Source of the DNA: Aquimarina atlantica
GTDB lineage: Bacteria > Bacteroidota > Bacteroidia > Flavobacteriales > Flavobacteriaceae
DNA: 64,000 bases
NCBI RefSeq assembly: GCF_000626715.1
Contig: NZ_AQRA01000003.1
Span: forward strand, 1 to 64,000
Reading direction: 5' to 3'
Below the pieces are notes generated by a model that did no database searches, was not told the origin of the DNA, and saw nothing but the letters and a program-made list of their open reading frames with translations. Positions 36,995 to 46,565 of this stretch are shown piece by piece; position 1 is the first letter of the stretch, and each line of letters starts with the position of its first letter. A program made the position numbers and the translations under genes.

Positions 36995-38029
36995 GTGAAT
37001 AAGTTATTTATACATCATCCGATATTTAGAATCATTAGCCCACTTTGTAGTGGTGCTTTGGTGTATCTTCTTATTTTACTGGTCAATAATAATGTAACCC
37101 AGTTACAGGAAGAATTTCTTGGGCAGGAATTATATGTATGTATTGGTTTAGCCTATCTTATCCAGGAATATTCCAGAATTTCTTTATTCCTTTTTGAAAA
37201 GCTAAAATTTCCAAATTCGTTGGGAGGCAAAATTATGTTACAGATCATAATTTCGGTAATTACTTCTATACTTTTAGTTTCTGGATCGATGTTTCTGTAT
37301 TTTGATTTAGTGCTTGGATTTACGCCTAATAGTTCAGAACTGATTGTTTTCAATAGTATCTTTTCGGTGATTACAATAATATATCTTTCGTTATACCTAA
37401 GTCATCAGTTTTTACACAAAATAAATACAGAAATAATGACAAAAGAACTATCTCTGAAAGAGGGGGTAGAACAGGACTTTATTCAATTTAAAAAAGGAAT
37501 AAACCCTACATTAATGTTTGAAACTTTAGAGGCATTAATACTCGTCATGAAAAAAGATACTGATAAAGCAGAATTTTTGGTAGATCATTTTTCGGCAGTA
37601 TATCGATATATTCTTTCTAAAACAATAAAAGAGTTAGTGCCTATTGATGAAGAACTCGATGCTTTGGATCAATTGTTACTTTTGTTTGAGTACTTACCAT
37701 ACAGAAAAACGAAATTTATTAAAGAAGAATCAATACATACTTTGGTAGTTCCCGGTAGTGTTTTATCCTGTGCAGAACAGATTATAAGAAGTACAATAGT
37801 TTCTAGAGAAACAGAACTTATTGTGACAATGACTCAGGATTCGAAGTATGTGTTGTTAAAATATCCACATCAGGAAAAGATTAGTTATACTATGGATTGC
37901 AATAGTATCAAAGATATTCTGGATATGTATCGATTTTACACAGACATACCAATTGCTGTTACCAAAGATGATATGTATACTATAATTTATATACCAAAAC
38001 TTACTATTAATGAAAGTAGCAATAATTGA
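36995..38029 (+). CDS. Degenerate LytS-type pseudokinase
   Basis: A GTG start gives 344 residues with about four membrane helices. It aligns with the preceding kinase. The catalytic motif QLSPHFLFNSVNTI is replaced by GINPTLMFETLEAL, with Thr172 in place of the phospho-acceptor His. The N-box ENAVKHN is replaced by IIRSTIVS, and no G box is visible. It is intact as an ORF, so it appears to be selected as a non-catalytic partner. It overlaps the response regulator by 20 nt. Likely role: heteromeric partner or inhibitor of the active kinase; this is inference. Confidence 0.85.
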   Translation: MNKLFIHHPIFRIISPLCSGALVYLLILLVNNNVTQLQEEFLGQELYVCIGLAYLIQEYSRISLFLFEKLKFPNSLGGKIMLQIIISVITSILLVSGSMFLYFDLVLGFTPNSSELIVFNSIFSVITIIYLSLYLSHQFLHKINTEIMTKELSLKEGVEQDFIQFKKGINPTLMFETLEALILVMKKDTDKAEFLVDHFSAVYRYILSKTIKELVPIDEELDALDQLLLLFEYLPYRKTKFIKEESIHTLVVPGSVLSCAEQIIRSTIVSRETELIVTMTQDSKYVLLKYPHQEKISYTMDCNSIKDILDMYRFYTDIPIAVTKDDMYTIIYIPKLTINESSNN

Positions 38030-38768
38030 AGATGAACCTTTAGCAGCAGAAAAATTAGAACGTTACTTGTTAAAATATGATTCTGATATCCAGATAATAA
38101 GTAAACTGGCTTCAATAGAAGAAGCAGTATTTTGGATAGAGTTGCATCAAGAAGAAGTAGATCTCTTTTTTATGGATGTTCAGCTTATAGACGGACTTAG
38201 TTTTGAGATTTTTAATAAAGTTAAGGTAAATAAGCCTGTAATTTTTACTACTGCCTTTGATGAGTTTGCAATTGATGCTTTTAAGGTAAATAGTATAGAC
38301 TATCTTCTAAAACCAATATTGTTTACAGATCTTTCAAAGGCATTAAAAAAACTAGAAACATTACGATCTCAGTTTTTGGGAGAGATTAATGTTAGCCATG
38401 CGGTTAAGAATATGACCGGTACGGCGTATAAGAATAGATTCTTAGTTCGCTTAGGAAATCATATCCATTCTGTAAAGAGCGAGGATATTTCCTTTTTCTT
38501 TGCAGAGGGACGAGATGCTTACCTTGTTGCAGAAAACCGAAAAAAATACATGATAGAATATAAATTGGAAACCCTCGAAGAATTACTAGAACCCAAAAGT
38601 TTTTTTAGAGTAAATCGCACTTTTATTGTCAATATCAATACGATACAGGATGTATTGGTTTATTCTAACAGACGTTTAAAACTTACCTTAAACCAAAATA
38701 TAGATAAAGAAATTATTGTTAGCCGTGAGAAAGTTGCAGATTTTAAACAGTGGTTTGAGGGGAATTAA
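38010..38768 (+). CDS. LytTR-family response regulator
   Basis: The 252-residue protein has a receiver domain (MKVAIIEDEPLAAEKL, phospho-acceptor Asp56 in DLFFMDVQ, conserved Thr in FTTAFDEFAIDAF, Lys101 in DYLLKPI). The LytTR DNA-binding domain begins at about 145 (RFLVRLGNHIHSVKSEDISFFFAEGRDAYLV, FFRVNRTFIVNINTI, RRLKLTL). LytTR proteins bind direct repeats of about 9-10 bp. It is the last gene of the SDHY/kinase set; a terminator follows. Confidence 0.95.
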   Translation: MKVAIIEDEPLAAEKLERYLLKYDSDIQIISKLASIEEAVFWIELHQEEVDLFFMDVQLIDGLSFEIFNKVKVNKPVIFTTAFDEFAIDAFKVNSIDYLLKPILFTDLSKALKKLETLRSQFLGEINVSHAVKNMTGTAYKNRFLVRLGNHIHSVKSEDISFFFAEGRDAYLVAENRKKYMIEYKLETLEELLEPKSFFRVNRTFIVNINTIQDVLVYSNRRLKLTLNQNIDKEIIVSREKVADFKQWFEGN

Positions 38769-38787
38769 AACCCAAAAGAAGAATAAA

Positions 38788-38826
38788 ACTTCCTCAAAAA
38801 TGAATCTATGCCATCATTGAGGAAGT
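38788..38826. terminator. Bidirectional terminator between the LytTR gene and asnS
   Basis: ACTTCCTCAA (38788-38797) pairs with TTGAGGAAGT (38817-38826). A-rich sequence lies to the left, T-rich to the right. It separates the convergent genes. Confidence 0.8.
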
Positions 38827-38861
38827 AATTTAATATTTTGAACCTTTTGATAATAAAAGGA

Positions 38862-40304
38862 TTAAAACTCTGCATTAAGAGGTGTTCTTGGATAAGGAAT
38901 CACATCACGAATATTACCCATTCCTGTTACAAAAAGAACAAGACGCTCAAACCCAAGTCCAAAACCACTATGGGTACACGTACCAAAACGACGAGTATCT
39001 AAATACCACCATAGCTCTTCTTCAGGAATATTAAGAGCAGCCATCTTTTCTTTAAGTACATCCAAACGCTCTTCACGTTGAGAACCACCTACTATTTCTC
39101 CGATACCAGGAAATAAAATATCCATAGCTCTTACCGTTTTTCCATCTTCATTAAGTCGCATATAGAACGATTTAATATCTGCCGGATAATCAAATAAAAT
39201 CACTGGACATTTAAAATGTTTTTCAACAAGAAATCTTTCATGTTCACTTTGTAAGTCAGCACCCCATCCATCAATAGGAAATTTAAATTTCTTCTTTTTA
39301 TTGGGCTTAGAATTTTTAAGAATATCAATGGCTTCGGTATAGCTTACACGTTTAAAATTGTTCTCTAATATAAACTTTAGTTTATCTCGCAATAACATTT
39401 CGGCACGTTCTGCCTGAGGTTTTTGTTTATCCTCTTGTACCAGACGGTTTTCTAAAAACTCAAGATCATCCTGGCAGTTGTCTAAAACAAACTGTATTAC
39501 GTATTTAATAAAGTCTTCTGCCAAATCCATATTGCCATCCAGATCACAGAATGCTACTTCTGGTTCAACCATCCAGAATTCTGCAAGATGCCTTGATGTA
39601 TTTGAGTTTTCTGCCCTAAAAGTAGGTCCAAAGGTATATACCTGGCCTAATCCCATAGCATAAGTCTCTGCTTCTAATTGACCAGAAACAGTTAGGTTGG
39701 TTTCACCGCCAAAAAAATCTTCTTTATAATCAACCTCACCATTCTCGTTTTTCGGAATGTTATTAAGATCTAAATTAGTCACTTTAAATGCTTCTCCAGC
39801 ACCCTCGGCATCACTTTTTGTAATTACAGGTGTGTGTACATAGTAAAAATCGTTCTTTTGAAAATATTCATGTATTGCAAAAGATAATTTTGAACGCACT
39901 CTCATGATAGCCCCAAAAGTATTGGTGCGAACTCTTAAGTGGGCTTGCTCACGCAATTTTTCTAATGTATGTCGTTTCGGAGATAAAATAGTAAGTTTTA
40001 ACTCTTCGGGATCAGCATCTCCTTCGATTTCTACATTAGATACCTGGATCTCTACACGTTGTCCTTTTCCCTGGCTTTCTATAAGGGTACCTTCTATCGC
40101 AACTGCTGCACCGACATTTATTCTGCTTTGTATAGCAGCATCGATTGTATTATCTTCTAAAACACACTGAATATTATTAATAGTTGATCCATCATTAACC
40201 GCTATAAAACGATCATTTCTAAAAGAACGAACCCAACCTTTAACAAGTACAGGCTGTAATAATTTATCACTTTGTAGTACCTCTATTACTTTAGTATGTT
40301 TCAT
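38862..40304 (-). CDS. asnS: Asparaginyl-tRNA synthetase
   Basis: At 480 residues it has the class II layout: an N-terminal OB-fold anticodon-binding domain (VLVKGWVRSFRNDRFIAVNDGS), motif 1/2 parts (VRTNTFGAIMRVRSKLSFAIHEYF, TFGPTFRAENSNTSRHLAEFWMVEPE) and motif 3 (GFGLGFERLVLF). The AsnRS-specific features are the motif 2 region and the FGGETNLTVSGQLEAE block. A -7 box TATCTTTG (plus strand CAAAGATA at 40395-40402) gives it a leader of about 84 nt. Confidence 0.97.
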   Translation of the reverse strand: MKHTKVIEVLQSDKLLQPVLVKGWVRSFRNDRFIAVNDGSTINNIQCVLEDNTIDAAIQSRINVGAAVAIEGTLIESQGKGQRVEIQVSNVEIEGDADPEELKLTILSPKRHTLEKLREQAHLRVRTNTFGAIMRVRSKLSFAIHEYFQKNDFYYVHTPVITKSDAEGAGEAFKVTNLDLNNIPKNENGEVDYKEDFFGGETNLTVSGQLEAETYAMGLGQVYTFGPTFRAENSNTSRHLAEFWMVEPEVAFCDLDGNMDLAEDFIKYVIQFVLDNCQDDLEFLENRLVQEDKQKPQAERAEMLLRDKLKFILENNFKRVSYTEAIDILKNSKPNKKKKFKFPIDGWGADLQSEHERFLVEKHFKCPVILFDYPADIKSFYMRLNEDGKTVRAMDILFPGIGEIVGGSQREERLDVLKEKMAALNIPEEELWWYLDTRRFGTCTHSGFGLGFERLVLFVTGMGNIRDVIPYPRTPLNAEF

Positions 40305-40394
40305 CTGTTTTTTTAATATTATTTGTTTTTGGTTTTATAGCCTTTAATACAATTGAGTGAGTATAAAACCAAGGATGTTTGAATTTTGAGGTAG

Positions 40395-40402
40395 CAAAGA
40401 TA
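40395..40402 (-). promoter_or_regulatory. -7 box of asnS
   Basis: Leftward TATCTTTG, perfect for TAnnTTTG. A TTC, not TTG, lies at the -33 distance. It is 91 nt before the start codon. Confidence 0.6.
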
Positions 40403-40704
40403 ATTTTTTAATCCGATTGAAGCATAATCTTATGAATTCAAAAAAGGTGTAGTAATTAAAATATATTTTGATACTCTTTTAGATACTGGTGAGTTTATAC
40501 CGTCAAAATACCAAAATCTGACGTTTTTTCGAATTATGATTCTACGTAAAAACCGTAATTAGACGTGTTTTTGATTAAAAAATAGACGTATTTGAGAGTT
40601 TTTTTGAATAATTATGGTAAAAAAAACAATTTTTTAACAATACTTAAAATACTGAAAACCAGTAATTTGAATACTGTTTTGTTGAGTTTTACTTGTTTAA
40701 ATAG

Positions 40705-40788
40705 TGTTAAAGTTTAAGCTGTTTAAGTAAAAAGGGGATTTTTCCCCCCTGTTAGGTATTTCAAAATATAAAAAGGGGCAGTATCTTG
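40705..40788 (+). promoter_or_regulatory. Rightward promoter-like element with G/C tract (copy 1)
   Basis: Order: TGTTAAAGTTTAA, then GGGGATTTTTCCCC (40734-40747), GGTATT (40755-40760), TATCTTGCAT (40782-40791). The same order and spacing appear at 47367-47453 (see the matching entry). TATCTTG is an imperfect TAnnTTTG. Confidence 0.55.
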
Positions 40789-40794
40789 CATATG

Positions 40795-40891
40795 CAATTA
40801 TGACGATTGTGTTTACGTTAAGTTTAGTTCGATAGGTTTTGGGGTAATCTATCTTACAGAAGTCCCGCTAGTTTCTAGCGGGGCTTTTTTT
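40795..40891 (+). ncRNA. Candidate small RNA (about 95 nt)
   Basis: It would start about 7 nt after the TATCTTG box and end at the terminator 40862-40891. It contains GATAG... CTATC, which can pair, and no plausible ORF (an 11-codon ATG frame is the longest). There is no transcript data, so this is inference from promoter plus terminator. Confidence 0.4.
40862..40891 (+). terminator. Strong rho-independent terminator
   Basis: GTCCCGCTAG (40862-40871) pairs with CTAGCGGGGC (40875-40884), loop TTT, followed by T7. It points rightward, whereas the adjacent genes on both sides are leftward. Confidence 0.88.
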
Positions 40892-40911
40892 ATAAAGATA
40901 TTAGGTGTTTT

Positions 40912-43338
40912 TTATGTCTTATTTTCTTTATTCTTCCTCGCGCCTTGAGGCTCTTCAAGTTCTTCATCATTAGGAATAATTTTTAGGGTAGGTTCTTTAA
41001 GAGTTTTCTTATTTGCAATACTTCGTTCTAAGGAAAGCAATAAGGAAGGCAGTAGTAAAAGATTTGCCAGCATAGCAAATAGTAAAGTTGTTGATACTAG
41101 GCCTCCGAGTGCCTTAGTTCCTCCAAAGCTGGATATCATGAATACCGAAAAACCAAAAAATAAAACAGTTGATGTATAAAACATACTCACTCCTGTCTCT
41201 CGTAGTGAAGCTAGAACGGATTTTCTAATCCTCCAATGATTTGATTTTAATTCTTGCCTGTATTTTGCAAGAAAATGTATAGTGTCATCTACAGAAATAC
41301 CAAATGCAATACTAAAAACTAATATGGTAGAAGGTTTTATCGGTACACCAAGATACCCCATAAGACCCGCAGTCATGAGTAACGGTAATAAATTTGGGAT
41401 AAGTGATATGACAATCATTTTCCAGGATCGAAACATCCAGGCCATAAAAAGAGCAATCAAGATCACTGCAAGACCTAGAGAGAAAGATAAATTCCATACC
41501 AGATATTTGGTCCCTTTCTGAAAAATAAGGGCTTTACCAGTAAAAGAAACGTCATATCTGTCTTTTGGAAAAATTTTCTCTAATTGTGGTTTTAGAGTCG
41601 CTTCTATACGCTCCATTTCTTCTGTACCTACATCTTTCATGAAGGTAGTGATTCTTGCGTATTGTCCGGTAGAATCCACATAGCTATTCATTACTCCTGC
41701 TTTAGATTCAAAACTTTTGGCATATGGTAAAATAAAGTTTCGTTCCTGGCTAGTAGGTATTTGATAATATTTTGGATTTCCATTATAAAAAGCTTGCTTA
41801 GAATATTTAACCAGATTAACAATAGAAATAGGTTTAGACAATTCAGGAGTTTCTTCGAGAAGCTCCTGTAGTTTTTCCATACGTTTTAGTGTAGGTAATT
41901 TTAATACTCCTTGTTTTCTTTTGGTATCAATTAATATTTCTAATGGCATAACACCATCAAATTCTTCTTCAAAAAACTCTATATCTTTATAAAATCCAGC
42001 AGATTTGGGCATGTCTTCTAATAGGCTTCCCGAAACTTTTATCGTATAAATACCAATAATGCTAACAATTAGGATAATGACAGAAGAAAAGTAGATTGTT
42101 ACTCGTCTGGTTTTTACCATCTTTTCCATCCAATCCATTAACTTCTCTATCCACTCTTTACCCAGATGTTTTAAGTGTCTTTCTTTAGGTTGTGGCATAT
42201 AACTATAAATTATAGTGATAACCAGAAGACAAAGTATAAATAGAGCGATTATATTTAAAGAGGCAACAATACCAAATTCTTTAAGTAGCTTACTTTCGGT
42301 TAGAGCAAAGGTTGCAAATCCTGAAGCAGTAGTTACATTAGTCATTAGTGTAGCATTACCCACTTTGGTGATTACCCGTTGAAGAGATTTTGCTTTATTA
42401 CCATGTTTTTTTATTTCTTGTTGGTATTTATTAATTAAGAAAATACAATTAGGAATACCAATTACAATTACTAATGGAGGAATAATAGCTGTAAGCACAG
42501 TTATTTCATATTCTAAAAGCCCTAAAATTCCGAAAGCCCACATTACCCCAATAATTACAGCAGTCATGGATATAAAAGTGGCTCTTAATGATCTAAAAAA
42601 GAAAAAGAAAATTAACGAAGTAACCAGTAGAGCTGCAAGAATGAAAATTTCTATTTCATCCATTATGTTTTGAGAATTTAAAGTTCTGATATATGGCATA
42701 CCAGATACTTTTACATCCATCTTATGCTCCTTCTCAAAAGCTAAAACTGCAGGAAGCAAGACTTTTTCAATAAACTTTTTTCGTTTCTTAGTGTTTACAA
42801 TATCCTTTTTTAGATACAGTGCACTTTGAATCGTTTTAGATTTTTTACTATAAACAAGTCCTTCGTAAAAAGGTAACTTGTTAAAAAGCTCATGTTCATA
42901 TTCAGATACCTGTTTTTCAGTATAACTAGAATCTTTAATAAAAGGTACTAACTCAAATCGTGCTGGATTATCTTCTTTTTTTAAAGTTTTAAGATCGGCT
43001 ATAGAGACAACGAGGTCAATCTCTTCATATTTTTTAAACGAATTATTAAAATCATTCCATGCTTTTAGCTTTTCAGAAGTAAAAAGTGTACTATCTTTAA
43101 CAGCCATTACAATTAGATTGCCTTCTTCGCCAAATTTTTGAAGAAATTTTTGATATAATATATTTACCTCGTGATCATCGGGGAGTAGATTTGCCTCTGA
43201 GTGAGAAAACCTCATGTTTTTCCACTGAAAACCTAAAAAAACCGTAATTCCTATTATTGCCAGAAATATTACCGCCCTGTTGCGAAGTATAATTCCAGCC
43301 AGTGCATTCCAAAACCCGAAACTGAATAATTTTGCCAT
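40912..43338 (-). CDS. RND-superfamily (MMPL-like) inner-membrane transporter
   Basis: The 808-residue protein has the RND plan: helix 1 at about 20-40 (NRAVIFLAIIGITVFLGF), a large periplasmic loop (about 50-215), a five-helix bundle (FILAALLVTSLIFFFFF ... VLTAIIPPLVIVIGIPNCIFLINKYQQE), a second helix and loop (VTIYFSSVIILIVSIIGIYTI), and a last bundle with KPSTILVFSIAFGISVDDTIHFLAKYRQE. The charged ISVDDTIHF motif is a proton-relay signature. It resembles sterol-sensing-domain-like exporters of lipids. It forms part of the conserved block asnS-RND-DUF5686-frr. The cargo is unknown. Confidence 0.93.
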   Translation of the reverse strand: MAKLFSFGFWNALAGIILRNRAVIFLAIIGITVFLGFQWKNMRFSHSEANLLPDDHEVNILYQKFLQKFGEEGNLIVMAVKDSTLFTSEKLKAWNDFNNSFKKYEEIDLVVSIADLKTLKKEDNPARFELVPFIKDSSYTEKQVSEYEHELFNKLPFYEGLVYSKKSKTIQSALYLKKDIVNTKKRKKFIEKVLLPAVLAFEKEHKMDVKVSGMPYIRTLNSQNIMDEIEIFILAALLVTSLIFFFFFRSLRATFISMTAVIIGVMWAFGILGLLEYEITVLTAIIPPLVIVIGIPNCIFLINKYQQEIKKHGNKAKSLQRVITKVGNATLMTNVTTASGFATFALTESKLLKEFGIVASLNIIALFILCLLVITIIYSYMPQPKERHLKHLGKEWIEKLMDWMEKMVKTRRVTIYFSSVIILIVSIIGIYTIKVSGSLLEDMPKSAGFYKDIEFFEEEFDGVMPLEILIDTKRKQGVLKLPTLKRMEKLQELLEETPELSKPISIVNLVKYSKQAFYNGNPKYYQIPTSQERNFILPYAKSFESKAGVMNSYVDSTGQYARITTFMKDVGTEEMERIEATLKPQLEKIFPKDRYDVSFTGKALIFQKGTKYLVWNLSFSLGLAVILIALFMAWMFRSWKMIVISLIPNLLPLLMTAGLMGYLGVPIKPSTILVFSIAFGISVDDTIHFLAKYRQELKSNHWRIRKSVLASLRETGVSMFYTSTVLFFGFSVFMISSFGGTKALGGLVSTTLLFAMLANLLLLPSLLLSLERSIANKKTLKEPTLKIIPNDEELEEPQGARKNKENKT

Positions 43339-43422
43339 CCTTTATTTTCCTGCTGCAAATGTAAGGATTGGGGAATTATTATTCAGGTATTTCTGAAAAG
43401 AAAATGATTTATTGTATAAAGA

Positions 43423-45864
43423 CTATAGTTTTAGGTAAAAAGTAAACTTACCCGAAATATTATCCTCAAAACGAGGAAGATGATAGGCGCCATAACGATA
43501 GGCAAAACTAAGCCCGAAACCAGCAAATAATTTGTTGATTTCAAATCCTGATTCTTGATAACCATGTTGTAAAGACGAAAAATTTACCCCTTGATGGTTT
43601 TCAAGATTGCTAACATCTCCGATTGCATATCGCGTTATAAAAACGAGTTCTGGTTTAAACCAATTCGTAATTTTTACAGGTTTAATTCTATGTTTGACCT
43701 GTAATGTTGCTAGTCTGTCATTAAAAAATTCACCAAAATACATAGTTTCAAAAGTCCTTCTACCGGCTACAGAAAATCGTTGAAGCACTGTTTCTTTGGT
43801 GGGGGCATTAGGATAAGCGTGATACAAATGCGTGAGTGGGATATCTCCATAAGCGATATCTGCTTCGAATAAAATACTTGTTTTAGATTGATTAATACGG
43901 TTAATAATATGTTCTGCTTTTAAACCTATTTTACTATAAGAGAAATTGCTATCGAACATACCCTTGAAACCTTGTGTATATTGCGCTGTAATTTTGGGAT
44001 ATCCATCATGAATTTCTTTATATTGATTAGGTGTTTTTAGAAATTTACTAAACGGACTCCACCTTAAGGCTATTGTAGCTTCTGCTGTTTTATATCCCGA
44101 AAATAAATTTCCATCATTAAAGTATTGATATCCTACGGTTTGATTTATATTACTTATAGAAAATTGAGTTTCTGAGAGTAGTTTAGGAAATATCTGTTGC
44201 TGTAAACCAACACTCCAGGTTCTGTGCTTGTAATAGAAATCTATATTTACCAAACGCGGTTCGAATAAAGAATAAACTCTTCTGTCGGTAAGGTAGAGAA
44301 AACTACCTACTTCTCTAATATCATCGGTATAATTTATATTAAACCATGAGTTTGATTTTTTATTAACTAATAAACCTCCTCCTATACCAAATTTGGATTT
44401 TGAATCTCTAAATCCGTAAACAAAATATCCTTCTAATCTTAATTTATTAGAGAATTTTGTGTTTGTTAAGCCACCTATTCCTAGTCGCAACCCTTCATAA
44501 TTATTGTATTTTATAGGGTAAGTAAGATCAAAATTGAAAAACCCTACAGGGTAATATCCAATATTAAAACTTTGAATAACATCAATTCTGCGTTCTATGT
44601 TTTGTGCTTTTACAATGCTATCTATAATCTGAAATGAGTTTAGATCTTTTTCTGTAATTGCACTGGTGCGATATTTATTCCAATAAGATTCAGGCCTATT
44701 ATTGGCTTCGGGATCTATACTTATTGTAGCTTGATTTTGTTTAATATTTTGACTGGTATCTAATTTGATATCAAATAAATCTGTTGTAGAAACTAAAAAA
44801 TCATTATTTCCCGAAGAACTTTTTTTGTCATTCCCTAATCTTCCTACAGAGATTCTCCCTCCAAATAAACTTACTTTTTGTCTTCCGTTTCCTGGTCTTA
44901 TAGTAATTTCCTGTTTGATTGGGAACCAGCTTTTTTGTTCAGAAAAATATTTAAAACTATGAGTTGCCATCACATTAAGTTCGCCTCGTAGTTCTATGAT
45001 AGCTTTCTGAATTGCTAATGATTTTGTGTCTAGATATAATACACCTTCTAAACTTGCATAATTTTTAGATTTACGGGGTTGAAAAAGAATGACATAAGCT
45101 GGATTTTTACCTTGTACAGTATCGAGAACCTTGTAATAATAACTCCTAAGGGCTCTGTTTGATAATGGTCCTATGTATTTATTGTTAAAAATGGTGTAAT
45201 CTTCATCATAAAGAGAATTAGATTGTATTTTGATTCCCAGTACATTATAGATAGGTTCTTTAAAACCACTCATCCGAGTTGCCAAAACGGTCTCTTTTTC
45301 GCCGGCATTTTTTCTAAACTGGTGTAAACTTATTTTCTCAGAAAGAAAGGAATGAGCTTTGTTAAAGAGATGTTCCATATCGACACTAGTAGTGTCCAGG
45401 GTATTTAATTGCGCCTGATTATCTTCTGTGATCTTTAGTTTGTTGTAGCTTTTATAACTAAAATCATGTAATATTTTTTTTGGATTATTTTTATTTTTCC
45501 TATTTATGGCTTCAACAATAAGTTGAGTTGCAATGTTTTCGGGGGTATCTAACTTTACTGTCTCGAGATTCTCCTCTTTAGCACTGAGTTGTACTTCTAT
45601 TTTTTCTGATTTTTTGGATGTAATTAAAATGGTCTTTGTTTGATACCCTAGATAGCTTATAGTAAGATTGACAGGGTAGGTATTACATCGTATAACAAAC
45701 TCACCCTTAACAGAAGTTAAGGCGTATGAAGAATTATTGGTTTTTACAGTGGCAAATGGCAAGGGTTGATTAGAACTTTCATCAATAACAATACCGTTAA
45801 TACTAACTTGAGAAATTAAGACAAAGTGTACAAAAAATAATAAACAAAAAAATTTGTTCTGCAT
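43423..45864 (-). CDS. DUF5686 / carboxypeptidase-regulatory-like outer-membrane protein
   Basis: The ATG at 45864 gives 813 residues with a signal peptide (MQNKFFCLLFFVHFVLISQ). It starts with a CarboxypepD_reg-like domain at about 20-90 (INGIVIDESSNQPLPFATVKTNNSSYALTSVKGEFVIRC). Then come a DUF5686 region and a long C-terminal beta-barrel (GLRLGIGGLTNTKFSNKLRLEGYFVYGFRD ... FAYRYGAYHLPRFEDNISGKFTFYLKL, ending in aromatic residues). These proteins are OM barrels of unknown function that are widely conserved in Bacteroidetes. It is 84 nt upstream of the RND gene, so co-expression is likely. Confidence 0.9.
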   Translation of the reverse strand: MQNKFFCLLFFVHFVLISQVSINGIVIDESSNQPLPFATVKTNNSSYALTSVKGEFVIRCNTYPVNLTISYLGYQTKTILITSKKSEKIEVQLSAKEENLETVKLDTPENIATQLIVEAINRKNKNNPKKILHDFSYKSYNKLKITEDNQAQLNTLDTTSVDMEHLFNKAHSFLSEKISLHQFRKNAGEKETVLATRMSGFKEPIYNVLGIKIQSNSLYDEDYTIFNNKYIGPLSNRALRSYYYKVLDTVQGKNPAYVILFQPRKSKNYASLEGVLYLDTKSLAIQKAIIELRGELNVMATHSFKYFSEQKSWFPIKQEITIRPGNGRQKVSLFGGRISVGRLGNDKKSSSGNNDFLVSTTDLFDIKLDTSQNIKQNQATISIDPEANNRPESYWNKYRTSAITEKDLNSFQIIDSIVKAQNIERRIDVIQSFNIGYYPVGFFNFDLTYPIKYNNYEGLRLGIGGLTNTKFSNKLRLEGYFVYGFRDSKSKFGIGGGLLVNKKSNSWFNINYTDDIREVGSFLYLTDRRVYSLFEPRLVNIDFYYKHRTWSVGLQQQIFPKLLSETQFSISNINQTVGYQYFNDGNLFSGYKTAEATIALRWSPFSKFLKTPNQYKEIHDGYPKITAQYTQGFKGMFDSNFSYSKIGLKAEHIINRINQSKTSILFEADIAYGDIPLTHLYHAYPNAPTKETVLQRFSVAGRRTFETMYFGEFFNDRLATLQVKHRIKPVKITNWFKPELVFITRYAIGDVSNLENHQGVNFSSLQHGYQESGFEINKLFAGFGLSFAYRYGAYHLPRFEDNISGKFTFYLKL

Positions 45865-45900
45865 TATACCAAATAGGTTCAAAAAGGCGAAGATACAAAA

Positions 45901-45927
45901 AAAGCGTTTCTAATGAGAAAACGCTTT
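45901..45927 (-). terminator. Terminator after frr
   Basis: AAAGCGTTT (45901-45909) pairs with AAACGCTTT (45919-45927). On the leftward strand it is followed by five T. It lies 28 nt after the frr stop and separates pyrH-frr from the DUF5686 gene. Confidence 0.8.
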
Positions 45928-45955
45928 ATTTATAATTTCTATACATTAAGAAATG

Positions 45956-46519
45956 TTAAACTGTCATAATTTCTTTTTCTTTATGACTAAGCATTTCATC
46001 AATTTTTTTAATGTATGTATCGGTTAATGTTTGAATATCTACTTCAGTATTTTTTGCCAAATCTTCTGACAGCCCTTCTTTTTCTAATTTTTTAATCTCA
46101 TTATTGGCATTTTTACGGTCATTACGTATACCTACTTTAGAATCTTCTGCTTCAGCTTTTGCTTGTTTCGCAAGATCTTTACGACGTTCTTCTGTGAGAG
46201 GAGGAACACTAATGATAACGCTTTCACCATTATTCATCGGGTTGAACCCTAAATTAGCTATCTGAATACCTTTCTCAATCTCGGGAATTACAGATTTATC
46301 AAAAGGTTGAATTGTAATGGTTCTTGCATCAGGAGTAGTTACATTTCCGACCTGGTTTAATGGAGTAGGAGAGCCATAGTACTCTACCATTACACTACCT
46401 AACATAGCAGGAGATGCTTTACCTGCTCTGATATTAAGTAATTTTTTTTCTAAATGAGCAATTGCTGCTTGCATTGACTCTTTGGTCGAATCTAAAATAA
46501 AATCTATTTCTTCGTTCAT
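45956..46519 (-). CDS. frr: Ribosome recycling factor
   Basis: At 187 residues it has the RRF signature: MQAAIAHLEKKLLNIRAGKASPAMLGSVMVEYYGSPTPLNQVGNVTTPDARTITIQPFDKSVIPEIEKGIQIANLGFNP and VPPLTEERRKDLAKQAKAEAEDSKVGIRNDRKNANNEIKKLEKEG. RRF with EF-G splits the post-termination ribosome. It lies 46 nt downstream of pyrH, as usual in the rpsB-tsf-pyrH-frr series. Confidence 0.98.
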   Translation of the reverse strand: MNEEIDFILDSTKESMQAAIAHLEKKLLNIRAGKASPAMLGSVMVEYYGSPTPLNQVGNVTTPDARTITIQPFDKSVIPEIEKGIQIANLGFNPMNNGESVIISVPPLTEERRKDLAKQAKAEAEDSKVGIRNDRKNANNEIKKLEKEGLSEDLAKNTEVDIQTLTDTYIKKIDEMLSHKEKEIMTV

Positions 46520-46565
46520 GTTTTAGTTCTTTTCTTCTGACAAATCAAAAAATAAGCCAATATGA

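Larger units (their letters stand above)
40305..40911. other. 607-bp gap with promoter-like element and terminator, candidate small RNA
   Basis: It holds the asnS promoter box (40395-40402, leftward). Further right is a rightward element (TGTTAAAGTTTAA at 40705-40717, G4/C4 tract at 40734-40749, GGTATT at 40755, TATCTTG at 40782) and a strong rightward terminator at 40862-40891. No ORF longer than 11 codons uses it. Confidence 0.6.

Noticed and set aside
40800..40836. An 11-codon peptide frame within the candidate RNA
   Set aside because: Too short, no conservation evidence; not supported as a gene.
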